This document shows, piece by piece, positions 1 through 7,530 of a stretch of DNA of 30,703 nucleotides. Under the pieces are notes generated by a model that was not told where the DNA came from, made no database searches, and worked only from the letters and a program-made list of their open reading frames with translations. The stretch spans positions 1 to 30,703 of the forward strand of contig JBKPCR010000457.1 of the NCBI GenBank assembly GCA_046727435.1, written 5' to 3'. Both the position numbers and the translations under genes were made by a program. Within the stretch, counting starts at the first letter, position 1. Every line of letters starts with the position of its first letter. Origin of the DNA: CAVPRW01 sp046727435 [NCBI: bacterium]. GTDB taxonomy: Bacteria; Tectomicrobia; Entotheonellia; J063.

Positions 1-1
1 T

Positions 2-1399
2 CGCGGCCTGAATTACGTCGAGGGCAAGATCATTATGCACACCCTGGATGGGCAAGTCATCGCCCTCGACGCCAACACGGGGAGAGAGCTCTGGAAAGTC
101 ACGAACGCCGATCCGACGAAGGGCGAGACCATGACAGGCGCTGGCCTGGTGATCAAGGACAAATACATCGCCAGCGTCTCCGGCGGCGAATTTGGCGCGC
201 GCTGCCACGTGACAGCATACAACATCAACACTGGCCAGCAGGTATGGCGCGCCTACAGCATGGGCCCGGATGAGGATATCCGCCTCAGCCCGGACTTCAA
301 CGCCGCTAACCCACACTTTGGGCAGGCCGGTGAGGGGACGAAGACCTGGCCGGGCGAAGCATGGAAGCAGGGGGGTGGCTGCACGTGGGGCTGGTACTCC
401 TACGATCCGGAGCTCAACCTCCTATACTACGCCACGGGAAACCCGGGGACTTGGAACCCCACCCAGCGTCAGGGAGACAACAAGTGGTCGATGGCCATCT
501 TCGCCCGTGAGCCCGACACCGGCATGGCCACGTGGGCCTACCAGATGACCCCGTGGGATGCCTGGGACTACGATGGGGTCAATGAGAACATCCTGACCGA
601 TCTCACCATCGAGGGCAGGAAGGTCAAAGCCTTGGTCCACTTCGACCGCAATGGCTTCGCCTATACACTGGATCGGACCAATGGGACGCTCCTCGTCGCC
701 GAACCTTTCGTCTATACGAACTGGGCCACCAGCATCGATAAGCAGACGGGGCGTCCAATTGAGAACCCTGAGAAGCGCACCAAGCAAGGGGTAGATACCA
801 AGGATATCTGCCCCTGCGCCATGGGCGGCAAAGATCAGCAACCTTCCGCCTTCTCCCCAAAGACGGGCCTCTTCTACGTTCCCACCAACAATATGTGCAT
901 GAACTACGAAGGGCTCGAGGTTAAATATACGGCGGGAGCGCCCTACGTCGGGGCGAACGTGCTGATGTTCCCGGGCCGTGGTGGCCATCTGGGCGAGTTG
1001 CTCGCCTGGGATGCGACGGCGGGCAAGAAAGTGTGGGGTATCAAGGAGTCTCAGCCAACCTGGAGTGGTGTGCTGACGACCGCCGGCGATGTGGTCTTCT
1101 ACGGCACCCTGGATGGGTGGTTCAAGGCTCTGCACGCACGCACGGGTGAGCTCCTGTGGAAGTTCAAAACCGGCTCCGGCATTATCGCGGCGCCGATGAC
1201 CTTCGTGGGCCCGACGGATGGCAAGCAGTATATCGGAGTTTATTCCGGCGTTGGGGGCTGGTACGCGCTGCCGGTAGCCGCCGGACTTCCCCCCGGCGAT
1301 CCGTTCGGGGCGTTGGGCGCGGTTGGCGTTGCGTACGGGGCAGGGTTGGATAAAGTCACAACCCTGGGCGGCATGCTGTACGTCTTCGCACTCGATTAA
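2..1399 (+). CDS. xoxF: Lanthanide-type PQQ methanol dehydrogenase, 5'-truncated by window edge
   Basis: Periplasmic quinoprotein oxidising methanol (or short alcohols) to aldehyde, passing electrons from PQQ to a c-type cytochrome. The frame is open from base 2, so the ATG at 35 is internal; the N-terminal part, including the vicinal-Cys region, lies outside the window. Beta-propeller repeats are visible as A-x-D-x-x-T-G-x-x-x-W (e.g. ALDANTGRELW). Predicted active-site residues, numbered from the Met at 35, are Glu52 in SGGEFG, Asn136 in ATGNPGTWN and Asp178 with Asp180 in WDYDGVNE. The D-Y-D pair is the XoxF hallmark: calcium MxaF enzymes have Ala at the second position, and the extra Asp ligates a lanthanide. 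The C-terminus (GGMLYVFALD) is family-typical. xoxJ and xoxG follow on the same strand. Identification is strong; preference for methanol over other alcohols is inferred from the family. Confidence 0.95.
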   Translation, partial: RGLNYVEGKIIMHTLDGQVIALDANTGRELWKVTNADPTKGETMTGAGLVIKDKYIASVSGGEFGARCHVTAYNINTGQQVWRAYSMGPDEDIRLSPDFNAANPHFGQAGEGTKTWPGEAWKQGGGCTWGWYSYDPELNLLYYATGNPGTWNPTQRQGDNKWSMAIFAREPDTGMATWAYQMTPWDAWDYDGVNENILTDLTIEGRKVKALVHFDRNGFAYTLDRTNGTLLVAEPFVYTNWATSIDKQTGRPIENPEKRTKQGVDTKDICPCAMGGKDQQPSAFSPKTGLFYVPTNNMCMNYEGLEVKYTAGAPYVGANVLMFPGRGGHLGELLAWDATAGKKVWGIKESQPTWSGVLTTAGDVVFYGTLDGWFKALHARTGELLWKFKTGSGIIAAPMTFVGPTDGKQYIGVYSGVGGWYALPVAAGLPPGDPFGALGAVGVAYGAGLDKVTTLGGMLYVFALD

Positions 1400-1426
1400 G
1401 CCCACTACGCGGTGGGGACCCCGTCC

Positions 1427-1476
1427 ATTCCCCCTTCCGCCTCCCTCTTCCCTCGCGAGGGAGGGGCAGGGGGAAT
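1427..1476. repeat. Large two-tier hairpin between xoxF and xoxJ
   Basis: An outer stem ATTCCCCC (1427-1434) pairs with GGGGGAAT (1469-1476). An inner stem CCTCCCTC (1440-1447) pairs with GAGGGAGG (1457-1464) around a loop that itself contains part of the palindrome CCCTCGCGAGGG. There is no T-tract, so it is not a classical intrinsic terminator. It resembles dispersed intergenic CCCTC/GAGGG palindromes, also seen at 11172-11212 and 24912-24938. Its place after a usually highly expressed enzyme gene suggests mRNA 3'-end protection or partial attenuation of xoxJG. The pairing is read directly; the function is inference. Confidence 0.6.
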
Positions 1477-1508
1477 CTGACCGGGGTGCCTTGCTGGGAG
1501 ATCACATC

Positions 1509-2387
1509 GTGCAGCGATTATGGGTCAGCCTCATCGTCGGGTTGGGTTTGGGGCTCCTGATTCTACCGAGTACAAGGGTGCAAGGAACGGAGCCCAAAGA
1601 ATTACGCGTGTGTGCCGATCCAGACAACCTGCCGTACTCGAATGAAAAACTGGAAGGATTTGAAAATAAAATCGCCGCGCTGATCGCCCAGGATCTGGGC
1701 GCCAAGCTCACCTATACGTGGTGGCCCCACCAGCGTGGCTTAATCCGCCGGACGCTCAACGAGGGGCGGTGCGATGTGCTCATCGGCATCCCCAAGGGGT
1801 TTGATCCAGTGCTGTGGACCAAGCCCTATTATCGCACAGCATATGTCATCGCCTCTGAGAAGGATCATGGCCCCGAGATCGCCTCGATCGATGATCCGAT
1901 CTTGACCCAAGTGAGGGTCGGCGTCCACGTCAACACGCCACCCCATGATGCGCTCGCCCAACGTGGCATCACCGGGGACAATGTGGTGGGCTATCGCCTG
2001 TTTCATACGCCCCAGGGAAATCCGCAAGAATCTCCCAGCCAGCTCATCGAAGATCTGCTCGCCGGGAAACTCGACGTGGCGCTCGTCTGGGGACCCTTTG
2101 CCGGCTATTACGTCAAAAAACGCTCCGCGCCGCTGCAATTAGCGCCGCTCCGTGGCGGCAGCCCTGCAACCCCCTTCGCGTTCGAGATTTCGATGGGGGT
2201 ACGCAAGGGGGAGGGAGCGCTCAAAGCTGAGCTGGAGGAAGTCATCGAGAAGGATGCCGCGGCCATTCGGTCGATTCTCGAGGAGTATGGCGTGCCGTTG
2301 GTAGTGGCTGAGGTCTCGGATGGAGACACAAGACCAGAGGCTCCGGGCGGAAAGCGTGAGCGTGAGGGAGGAGTGCATCGTCACTGA
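1509..2387 (+). CDS. xoxJ: XoxJ-like periplasmic solute-binding-fold protein
   Basis: Quinoprotein dehydrogenase-associated substrate-binding-like protein, about 292 aa. XoxJ proteins have a periplasmic binding-protein fold and are thought to assist activation or assembly of XoxF rather than transport. I chose the GTG at 1509 because GGGAG lies 8-12 bases upstream and it gives a clean signal peptide (hydrophobic core SLIVGLGLGLLILPS, probable cleavage near residue 26 before TEPKELRVC). The mature start LRVCADPDNLPYSN and later YVIASEK and DVALVWGPFAGYY are typical of the family. The frame is open further upstream into the xoxF 3' end, but nothing there looks like a start. It lies between xoxF and xoxG, matching xoxFJG clusters. 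Family assignment is firm; the molecular role is known only from relatives. Confidence 0.9.
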   Translation: MQRLWVSLIVGLGLGLLILPSTRVQGTEPKELRVCADPDNLPYSNEKLEGFENKIAALIAQDLGAKLTYTWWPHQRGLIRRTLNEGRCDVLIGIPKGFDPVLWTKPYYRTAYVIASEKDHGPEIASIDDPILTQVRVGVHVNTPPHDALAQRGITGDNVVGYRLFHTPQGNPQESPSQLIEDLLAGKLDVALVWGPFAGYYVKKRSAPLQLAPLRGGSPATPFAFEISMGVRKGEGALKAELEEVIEKDAAAIRSILEEYGVPLVVAEVSDGDTRPEAPGGKREREGGVHRH

Positions 2388-2461
2388 GAGGCCGCCCATA
2401 TACCAGGACGAACAAGGCTAGCCGGCTCGACCGCTGATGCCAGCGAAAGGGGAGAAGCAAG

Positions 2462-2863
2462 ATGATCAAGGGGCACGTATGGCTGTGTGCCTCGCTCACT
2501 CTCGCGTTGCTTCTCAGTACGTTCGGGATGGCTGCAGCTGAAGAGCCGGCGCAGCCAAACAAGCTGAATCCATACACCGGCGACCCCGAGGCCATTAAAC
2601 AGGGCCGGACGCTCTATCTGCAGATCGGTTGCTCAGGCTGTCACGGGGTAGGGGGCGGAGGAGGTATGGGCCCAGCGCTTCTGGACGACGAGTGGAAATT
2701 CGGTAGCGATGACGAAACCCTCTCCAAACTGATCAAAGGGGAGATTCCGCAGCAAACCATGCCGCCCGTCTTCGGAAAGGAATTGCCAGACGACGACGTC
2801 TGGAAAATTCTCGCCTATGTGCGCTCTCTCTATCAAGGCGACCCGAGCAAGATCAACTGGTGA
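2462..2863 (+). CDS. xoxG: XoxG-like monohaem cytochrome c, electron acceptor of XoxF
   Basis: Small periplasmic c-type cytochrome of 133 aa that should take electrons from the dehydrogenase and pass them to the respiratory chain. A signal peptide spans about residues 1-26 (LTLALLLSTFGMAAA). The single haem site is C57-S-G-C60-H61, and Met100 in QQTMPP is the probable distal haem ligand. The C-terminal helix DDDVWKILAYVRSLY is typical of class I cytochromes c. A strong ribosome site (AAGGGGAG) lies about 6 bases before the ATG. The gene is 74 bases after xoxJ and is followed after 163 bases by a second PQQ dehydrogenase, so it could serve both enzymes. The gene name rests on position plus family. 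Confidence 0.88.
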   Translation: MIKGHVWLCASLTLALLLSTFGMAAAEEPAQPNKLNPYTGDPEAIKQGRTLYLQIGCSGCHGVGGGGGMGPALLDDEWKFGSDDETLSKLIKGEIPQQTMPPVFGKELPDDDVWKILAYVRSLYQGDPSKINW

Positions 2864-3026
2864 ACCTGGACGTATTGGGAAGGTTTCGAGCCACGGGCAT
2901 AACCCGAGTCGATCAATAGCATCAGTGTCAACGCATCATCGCCCAGCAGGATGGCCAGACCGCCAGAGCGCGGGTAGACGCGCTGACCAAGATCCTGGAA
3001 CGGTGGCATGGGAGGAGGGGCCTACC

Positions 3027-5096
3027 ATGAAAGCCAAAGAGGGGCGCAGCGGTCTGGTGTTCGGCCTGCTGCCGGCAATGCTGTGCATCATGGTCAGTTT
3101 GGCATGGGCGGTCGATCCGGAATTCGACCGACTGCAGCGGCAATCGCCAGGAAAGGATTGGCTCACCAATGGTGGCGACCTGACCAATCAGCGTTATTCA
3201 ACCCTGAAGCAGATCAACACCTCCAACGTTAAGCAGCTCAAGGGCGCCTGGATGACCCGACTGAAAGGCTCGGGACTGGGCGGCAAATACTCCCACGAGG
3301 CCACGCCGCTCGTCAAAGATGGCGTGATGTACATCATCACCGGTAACGACGACGTCTTCGCGCTGAACGCCAAGACCGGCGAGATCCTCTGGGAGTACTG
3401 GTCCGGCATCGACCAGAAGATCAGCACGGTGTGCTGCGGTTGGGTGAACCGAGGCGTAGCTCTGGGGGAGGGGAAGGTGTTCTTCGGCCAGCTCGACGCC
3501 AACGTCGTAGCCCTCGACATGAAGACCGGCAAGCCGGTGTGGAAGACGCCCATCGAGAAATGGGAGAATGGCTACACCATCACCAGCGCGCCCATCTACT
3601 ATGAGGGCACGATCTATATCGGCATCTCCGGCGGCGAGTTCGGCATCCGCGGCCGCCTGACTGCCTTAAACGCCGAGAGAGGCGAGATCCTCTGGCGCGC
3701 CTATACGCTGCCCGCCCCGGGCGAGATCGGCAGCGACACCTGGCCCCCTGGCACCGACCATTCGATGCGTGGTGGGGCGGCGATCTGGAACACGCCGGCA
3801 CTGGACCTGGAGCTCGGCCTCGTGTACTTCGCCACCGGTAACTGTGGGCCCGATTACGATGGCTCGATGCGTGAGGGCGACAATCTCTTCTGTGCCTCGA
3901 TCATGGCGGTGAACGCCAAGACAGGGGCCTACGCCTGGCACTTCCAGCAGGTGCACCACGACCTTTGGGACTACGATGCGGCGAGCCCGGTGGTGCTCTT
4001 TGACACCGTGATCGACGGCCAACCGCGGAAAGGCATCGCCGAAGCCGGCCGCACGGGCTGGGTGTACATCTTAGATCGCACCAATGGTAAACCTCTGCTC
4101 GGCATTGAGGAGCGGCCCGTGCCGCAGGAGCCACGGCAGAAGACGGCCAGGACGCAGCCCTTCCCGGTCGGCGACGCCACCGTGCCACAGTGCGCGGCTC
4201 CCCTGCCGGGATACCCGGAGGCACGGTGTATCTTTGACGTCTTTTGGGAAACCCCGGTGCTAATACAGCCATCCGGGATCGGCGGCACGAACTGGTCGCC
4301 GATGCCATATAACCCCGACACTGGTTATTTCTATGTGCCGGGTACTATGCGTACCAGTGCCTTCACACGTTACGGCGATAAGTTCAAGCTGGGGAAGCGC
4401 TACGACGGCGGCAGCCAAGCCGCCCCGATCGGCTCGCCGCAGACCGGCACGTTCACAGCGATCGACAGCAAGACGAACAAGATCGTCTGGCAGCAGACGC
4501 AGCCGTATCGGACCGGGCAGGGGGGAGGCTCGATGACGACCGCCGGAGGCCTGCTCTTCCGCGGCGGCTCTGATGGTAACTTCCATGCCCTGGATGCGCG
4601 CACAGGCGAGGAGCTGTGGCGCTTCCAGACCGGCTTTGGCGCTGATGCGCCGGCCATCACTTACGAAGTCGACGGCGAACAATTCGTGGCCATCGCCACC
4701 GGCGGCAACCAGTCGATCGGCAGCGCCAACGGTGACGCCGTGTGGGCCTTCTCCTTGAAGGGACAGGTCCATGCCTTGTGGCCGCCCCCGCCGCCACCGA
4801 CCGTTGCCAGGCCCACAGGCCCAATCGCCGCCGGGGCGGATAAGGTCGAGATCGGTGTCAATAACATCGAATACCGGTATGGGCCGGGCCGCATCCGCAT
4901 CAAGGCGGGGACGACAGTCACCTGGACGAACAGCGGTGATCTACCACACACCGCCACGGACATGGAGTTCAAGTGGGATACGGGTGATATCGATCCTGGC
5001 CAATCCAAGTCAGTTACCTTCGACGCTCCCGGCAACTACTATTACATCTGCAGGCCGCACCCATGGATGTATGGGCAAATCATCGTGGAGCAATGA
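3027..5096 (+). CDS. PQQ-dependent alcohol dehydrogenase with fused C-terminal cupredoxin domain
   Basis: A 689-aa periplasmic quinoprotein fused to a blue-copper domain. The ATG at 3027 has GGAGGAGGGG about 6 bases upstream; open frame upstream of it is probably untranslated. A signal peptide covers residues 1-28 (LLPAMLCIMVSLAWA). The propeller domain (about 30-580) has the vicinal cysteine pair C136-C137 in STVCCGWVNRG, Glu204 in SGGEFG, Asn272 in ATGNCG, and Asp315/Asp317 in WDYDAASP. The D-x-D arrangement resembles lanthanide-using enzymes but is not decisive outside XoxF. A proline-rich linker (586-591) leads to a cupredoxin domain (about 605-689) with a full type-1 copper ligand set: His641 in LPHTA, then Cys675, His678 and Met681 in CRPHPWM. 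Quinohaemoprotein dehydrogenases usually carry a C-terminal cytochrome c here. I infer that copper replaces haem as first electron acceptor. The substrate is unknown. Confidence 0.92.
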   Translation: MKAKEGRSGLVFGLLPAMLCIMVSLAWAVDPEFDRLQRQSPGKDWLTNGGDLTNQRYSTLKQINTSNVKQLKGAWMTRLKGSGLGGKYSHEATPLVKDGVMYIITGNDDVFALNAKTGEILWEYWSGIDQKISTVCCGWVNRGVALGEGKVFFGQLDANVVALDMKTGKPVWKTPIEKWENGYTITSAPIYYEGTIYIGISGGEFGIRGRLTALNAERGEILWRAYTLPAPGEIGSDTWPPGTDHSMRGGAAIWNTPALDLELGLVYFATGNCGPDYDGSMREGDNLFCASIMAVNAKTGAYAWHFQQVHHDLWDYDAASPVVLFDTVIDGQPRKGIAEAGRTGWVYILDRTNGKPLLGIEERPVPQEPRQKTARTQPFPVGDATVPQCAAPLPGYPEARCIFDVFWETPVLIQPSGIGGTNWSPMPYNPDTGYFYVPGTMRTSAFTRYGDKFKLGKRYDGGSQAAPIGSPQTGTFTAIDSKTNKIVWQQTQPYRTGQGGGSMTTAGGLLFRGGSDGNFHALDARTGEELWRFQTGFGADAPAITYEVDGEQFVAIATGGNQSIGSANGDAVWAFSLKGQVHALWPPPPPPTVARPTGPIAAGADKVEIGVNNIEYRYGPGRIRIKAGTTVTWTNSGDLPHTATDMEFKWDTGDIDPGQSKSVTFDAPGNYYYICRPHPWMYGQIIVEQ

Positions 5097-5246
5097 GCCA
5101 AAGCGGTAGTCGGCCCGGCGGAGGTCTTTGTCGCGGTGGAGAATCTCTTCGATACCACCTATGGCGTCGGCAAAGACCCCACCACCAGTATCGTCAGCAT
5201 CCGGGCGCCGTTGCTCTTCCACGATGGCTTGAGTTTTCGGTTTTGA
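5097..5246 (+). pseudogene. C-terminal remnant of a TonB-dependent outer-membrane receptor
   Basis: Directly after the stop codon of the PQQ dehydrogenase, and in the same frame, about 49 codons stay open to TGA at 5244-5246. They read like the last strands of a TonB-dependent receptor barrel: VFVAVENLFDTTYGVGKDP, then SIRAPLLFHDGLSFRF ending in aromatic Phe as outer-membrane barrels do. There is no start codon, ribosome site, plug domain or TonB box, so it is a 3' stump left by deletion or recombination. Receptors near xox clusters can serve lanthanide or other metal uptake, but nothing here shows the original substrate. Confidence 0.7.
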
Positions 5247-5379
5247 AAGCACAAGGCAGATAGTAGGTCAATGTTAAATCTCATGGCTGTGGGATCATGA
5301 TCTCGCTGCAGTCAAAATGCTTCACCGCCACCATGTGATGGTGTTGTGAGAAATCTACGGGCCATGGTAACATACATCC

Positions 5380-5787
5380 ATGGACCAAGCTGAGGAAAGC
5401 CGCCGCTGGGATGCTACCCGCGAGCTGTATCAAGCTGCGGACGCCGCATTAAAGCAAGGGCGCTATAGAGCCACTGCGGCGTTGGCGTATTATGCCTGTT
5501 ACCAGGCCATGTGGGTTGCATTGGGTGACCCGCCATTGGGAGAGTGGCGGCATCTAGGAATCACGCGCCATTTTTGCAGTGGCCAATGGGTAGATCCTCC
5601 ACTCGATCCGCGGAGTTTAGCTGCACTGTACAAACGCTTATTGGCTTTATATGAGTTGCGGCTAGACGCTCATTATAGAGCCGTGCCAGTCAATCATCAG
5701 CAGGCGCAGCAGGGAGTAGATACAGCAGCCGAAGTGATACGGCTCATCCAACAGCAGGAAGGAAAACGGGGGAAGGAGGGATCGTGA
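5380..5787 (+). CDS. HEPN-domain-like protein
   Basis: A 135-aa all-alpha protein resembling HEPN-domain proteins. It has a helix with AALAYYACYQAMWVAL (about 33-48), as in the conserved A-x-Y-A-x-Y-x-A segment, and a later helix ALYELRLDAHYRAV. There R94-x3-H98-Y99 sits where HEPN proteins carry the R-x4-6-H RNase motif or the related R-x-x-A-D-Y form. HEPN proteins often pair with a nucleotidyltransferase antitoxin, but the coupled neighbour here does not show an MNT motif. Its stop codon overlaps the next start (GTGA), indicating translational coupling. Function could be toxin-like RNase or a non-catalytic relative; the motif spacing is irregular, so activity is uncertain. Confidence 0.65.
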   Translation: MDQAEESRRWDATRELYQAADAALKQGRYRATAALAYYACYQAMWVALGDPPLGEWRHLGITRHFCSGQWVDPPLDPRSLAALYKRLLALYELRLDAHYRAVPVNHQQAQQGVDTAAEVIRLIQQQEGKRGKEGS

Positions 5788-6053
5788 GTCTTACAATGGC
5801 GAAATATCCAGCCCTAAATATTTCTGCGGCGACTGCAGAGCTTGTCAAAGGGATTCTGGCCCAATACCCGCAGGCCCACATTGTTCCACGTCTGGCACCA
5901 CTAGAGGACGAAGAGATCAGCGTTGAAGTGCGACTCCCGCTGAGTATGGATGGAATATACGAAGCCCGCGACCGCATCCATGAATTAGTCATCCACCTGC
6001 AAGAGAAATATGACGTGCTGATCCTAGCCTCTGCTGTACCTACGATCGTTTAG
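5784..6053 (+). CDS. Small protein translationally coupled to the HEPN-like gene
   Basis: An 89-aa protein I do not recognise. The GTG at 5784 overlaps the HEPN stop as GTGA; an in-frame ATG at 5796 is an alternative start. The sequence predicts an alpha/beta fold: a helix in AATAELVKGILAQYP, strands around AHIVPRLAP and EISVEVRLPL, a long helix DGIYEARDRIHELVIHLQEKY, and a final strand DVLILASAV. Strand-helix-strand with acidic loops would suit a partner or antitoxin, but no nucleotidyltransferase G-S-x10-D-x-D motif is present. A further open frame continues out of phase after the stop (about 6055-6157), so a frameshifted C-terminus is possible. Confidence 0.6.
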   Translation: MSLTMAKYPALNISAATAELVKGILAQYPQAHIVPRLAPLEDEEISVEVRLPLSMDGIYEARDRIHELVIHLQEKYDVLILASAVPTIV

Positions 6054-6563
6054 GCCATTTTCCTAAGTCAGATGTCGAGACACTGAGCGTCCCTTCAGCG
6101 ATCAGCTACAGCTATGACTATGCGATCCTCCTGGCGCACCTTCGCTACCTGCGTTGATCAAACGTGAGCTTCTAGTCCAAGTGCCCCCAAAGGCTAGAGT
6201 GTGCGAGTAACACGATATAGGCCGTTGGGTTGATGAGGCATTGCTTGGCAACACATCGAATAGTTCGACGGCACTGAGCCGACGCCTTCACCCTCTCTCA
6301 TCTGCCATTTGTTGACCGTATGCCTCCCTGGTGAGCCCCAAATTCGCCATGCTGTATCGCGCCACCGATCTCTTGTCGATACGCGCTTCAGCGTATCAAG
6401 CCTTTCGAGCGCAAGCTCTCAATGCGCTGTATCGCCAGTTCCGAGCCGGAAACCTCGTGACCTTGGCGAATGCCAAGCTCTGTCCAGAGCAGTTGACTGG
6501 AAGGCCGTGTGATGTAGTCTCAGCCGTACGGCCACCGCGGTCACATCGCGGTGGCGCGTTCGA
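6054..6563. other. Gene-poor spacer with decayed-looking open stretches
   Basis: This 510-base spacer holds no gene I can support. Two short open stretches, about 6055-6157 on plus (ending AILLAHLRYLR) and 6331-6520 on plus (MLYRATDLLSIRASAYQ and onward), have no ribosome site and no recognisable family; they may be decayed gene ends. A strong hairpin lies at the right edge, just past the end of the minus-strand hydrolase gene. Confidence 0.4.
6531..6555 (-). terminator. Hairpin downstream of the dienelactone-hydrolase-family gene
   Basis: GCCACCGCG (6531-6539) and CGCGGTGGC (6547-6555) form a perfect 9-bp stem with a 7-base loop, starting 9 bases beyond the stop of the minus-strand gene at 6564. 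The position fits a transcription terminator or 3'-end stabiliser for that gene, but no U-tract follows, so an intrinsic terminator is not proven. Confidence 0.5.
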
Positions 6564-7292
6564 TTATCCCTTCAGATATTTGTCGAACCAGGCGATGGTC
6601 TTGGCCCAGGCATCCTTCGCCGCCTCATGCCGGTAGCTGGCCCGGCCGTCACAGTGAAACCCATGCCCGCAGCCCGGGTACATATGGACCTCGTAGGTCT
6701 TCCCGTGCGTTTTCAGCGCGGCCTCAATCGTCGCCACATCCGCTGGTGAGGGGTTGGTATCTTCCTCGCCAAACAGGCCCAGGACGGGCGCGGTGATATT
6801 CGCCGTCTGCTCGACGGGTGCCGGTCCCGGTCCACCTAGGGGTTGGAGGATGCGGCCGCCATAGTACACCACCGCCGATTTGAGGTCTGGAACGTTACAA
6901 GCCGATTGATAGGAGACCCGCCCACCGAAGCAGAACCCGACAATGCCGATACGCTGCGGATCCACGAAGGGCTGGGCCTTCAGATACGCCACCGCGGCTT
7001 TCACGTCGGCGATGATATTTGCGTCGGTACAGCGGCCTAATCGCGCTAATGCCGGCTCCATCTCTTCGTACAGACCAAGCGTCATACGGCCCTCGCGGTG
7101 GAACAGCGCCGGGGCAAGACCCACATATCCCTGCGACGGCAATCGGTCGGTCACGGACTGGATGTGCGAGTTGACGCCCCAAATCTCCTGAATCACCACT
7201 ACGGCCGGATATCGCCCTGCCGCTGCAGGTTGGGCGAGATAGCCTTCCATGGTCTGTCCATCGCTTTGCATGTCTACCCAACTTACGGCCAT
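6564..7292 (-). CDS. Dienelactone hydrolase family alpha/beta hydrolase
   Basis: A cytosolic 242-aa alpha/beta hydrolase of the dienelactone hydrolase (DLH) family. The catalytic triad is visible: nucleophile Cys121 in GFCFGG, Asp178 in GEEDTN and His210 in GCGHGF. Glu36 in QEIWG corresponds to the conserved glutamate that positions the cysteine in DLH. Length and motif spacing match the family. GAGGAGG lies 8 bases before the ATG. Classical DLH opens dienelactone in chlorocatechol breakdown, but no aromatic-degradation genes are nearby, so the natural substrate is unknown. It is a single-gene unit ending at a hairpin. Confidence 0.9.
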   Translation of the reverse strand: MAVSWVDMQSDGQTMEGYLAQPAAAGRYPAVVVIQEIWGVNSHIQSVTDRLPSQGYVGLAPALFHREGRMTLGLYEEMEPALARLGRCTDANIIADVKAAVAYLKAQPFVDPQRIGIVGFCFGGRVSYQSACNVPDLKSAVVYYGGRILQPLGGPGPAPVEQTANITAPVLGLFGEEDTNPSPADVATIEAALKTHGKTYEVHMYPGCGHGFHCDGRASYRHEAAKDAWAKTIAWFDKYLKG

Positions 7293-7530
7293 AGATCGTC
7301 CTCCTCAGTCATTGGTATCGATCTCACCCCACGGATACAGACGTGGTGACGCCTCCCATAGACTGGTCCATTTTACCATGGTCCCGCCTCTATAAGCGGC
7401 CGGGGGAATTTTTTGCTAGCCGCGCTGGTGGTCGAACGGGAGCAGGATCACAAGCTGCTCTGTCGCAAGGGATCAGACAGGCGCGCAGTGATGCGGTCTC
7501 AAGCAGAAACGGGGCCTTCTGATAGCAGAC

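Noticed and set aside
422-1405. 327-codon open frame antisense to xoxF
   Set aside because: Shadow of a high-GC coding frame; the opposite strand has clear family motifs and this frame has none.
6331-6636. 101-codon plus-strand frame overlapping the hydrolase gene end
   Set aside because: Half of it is antisense to the DLH gene and the rest has no recognisable domain or ribosome site.
7380-7430. Terminator with a TTTTTT run between the DLH gene and hom
   Set aside because: The T-run has no stable stem immediately upstream on either strand.
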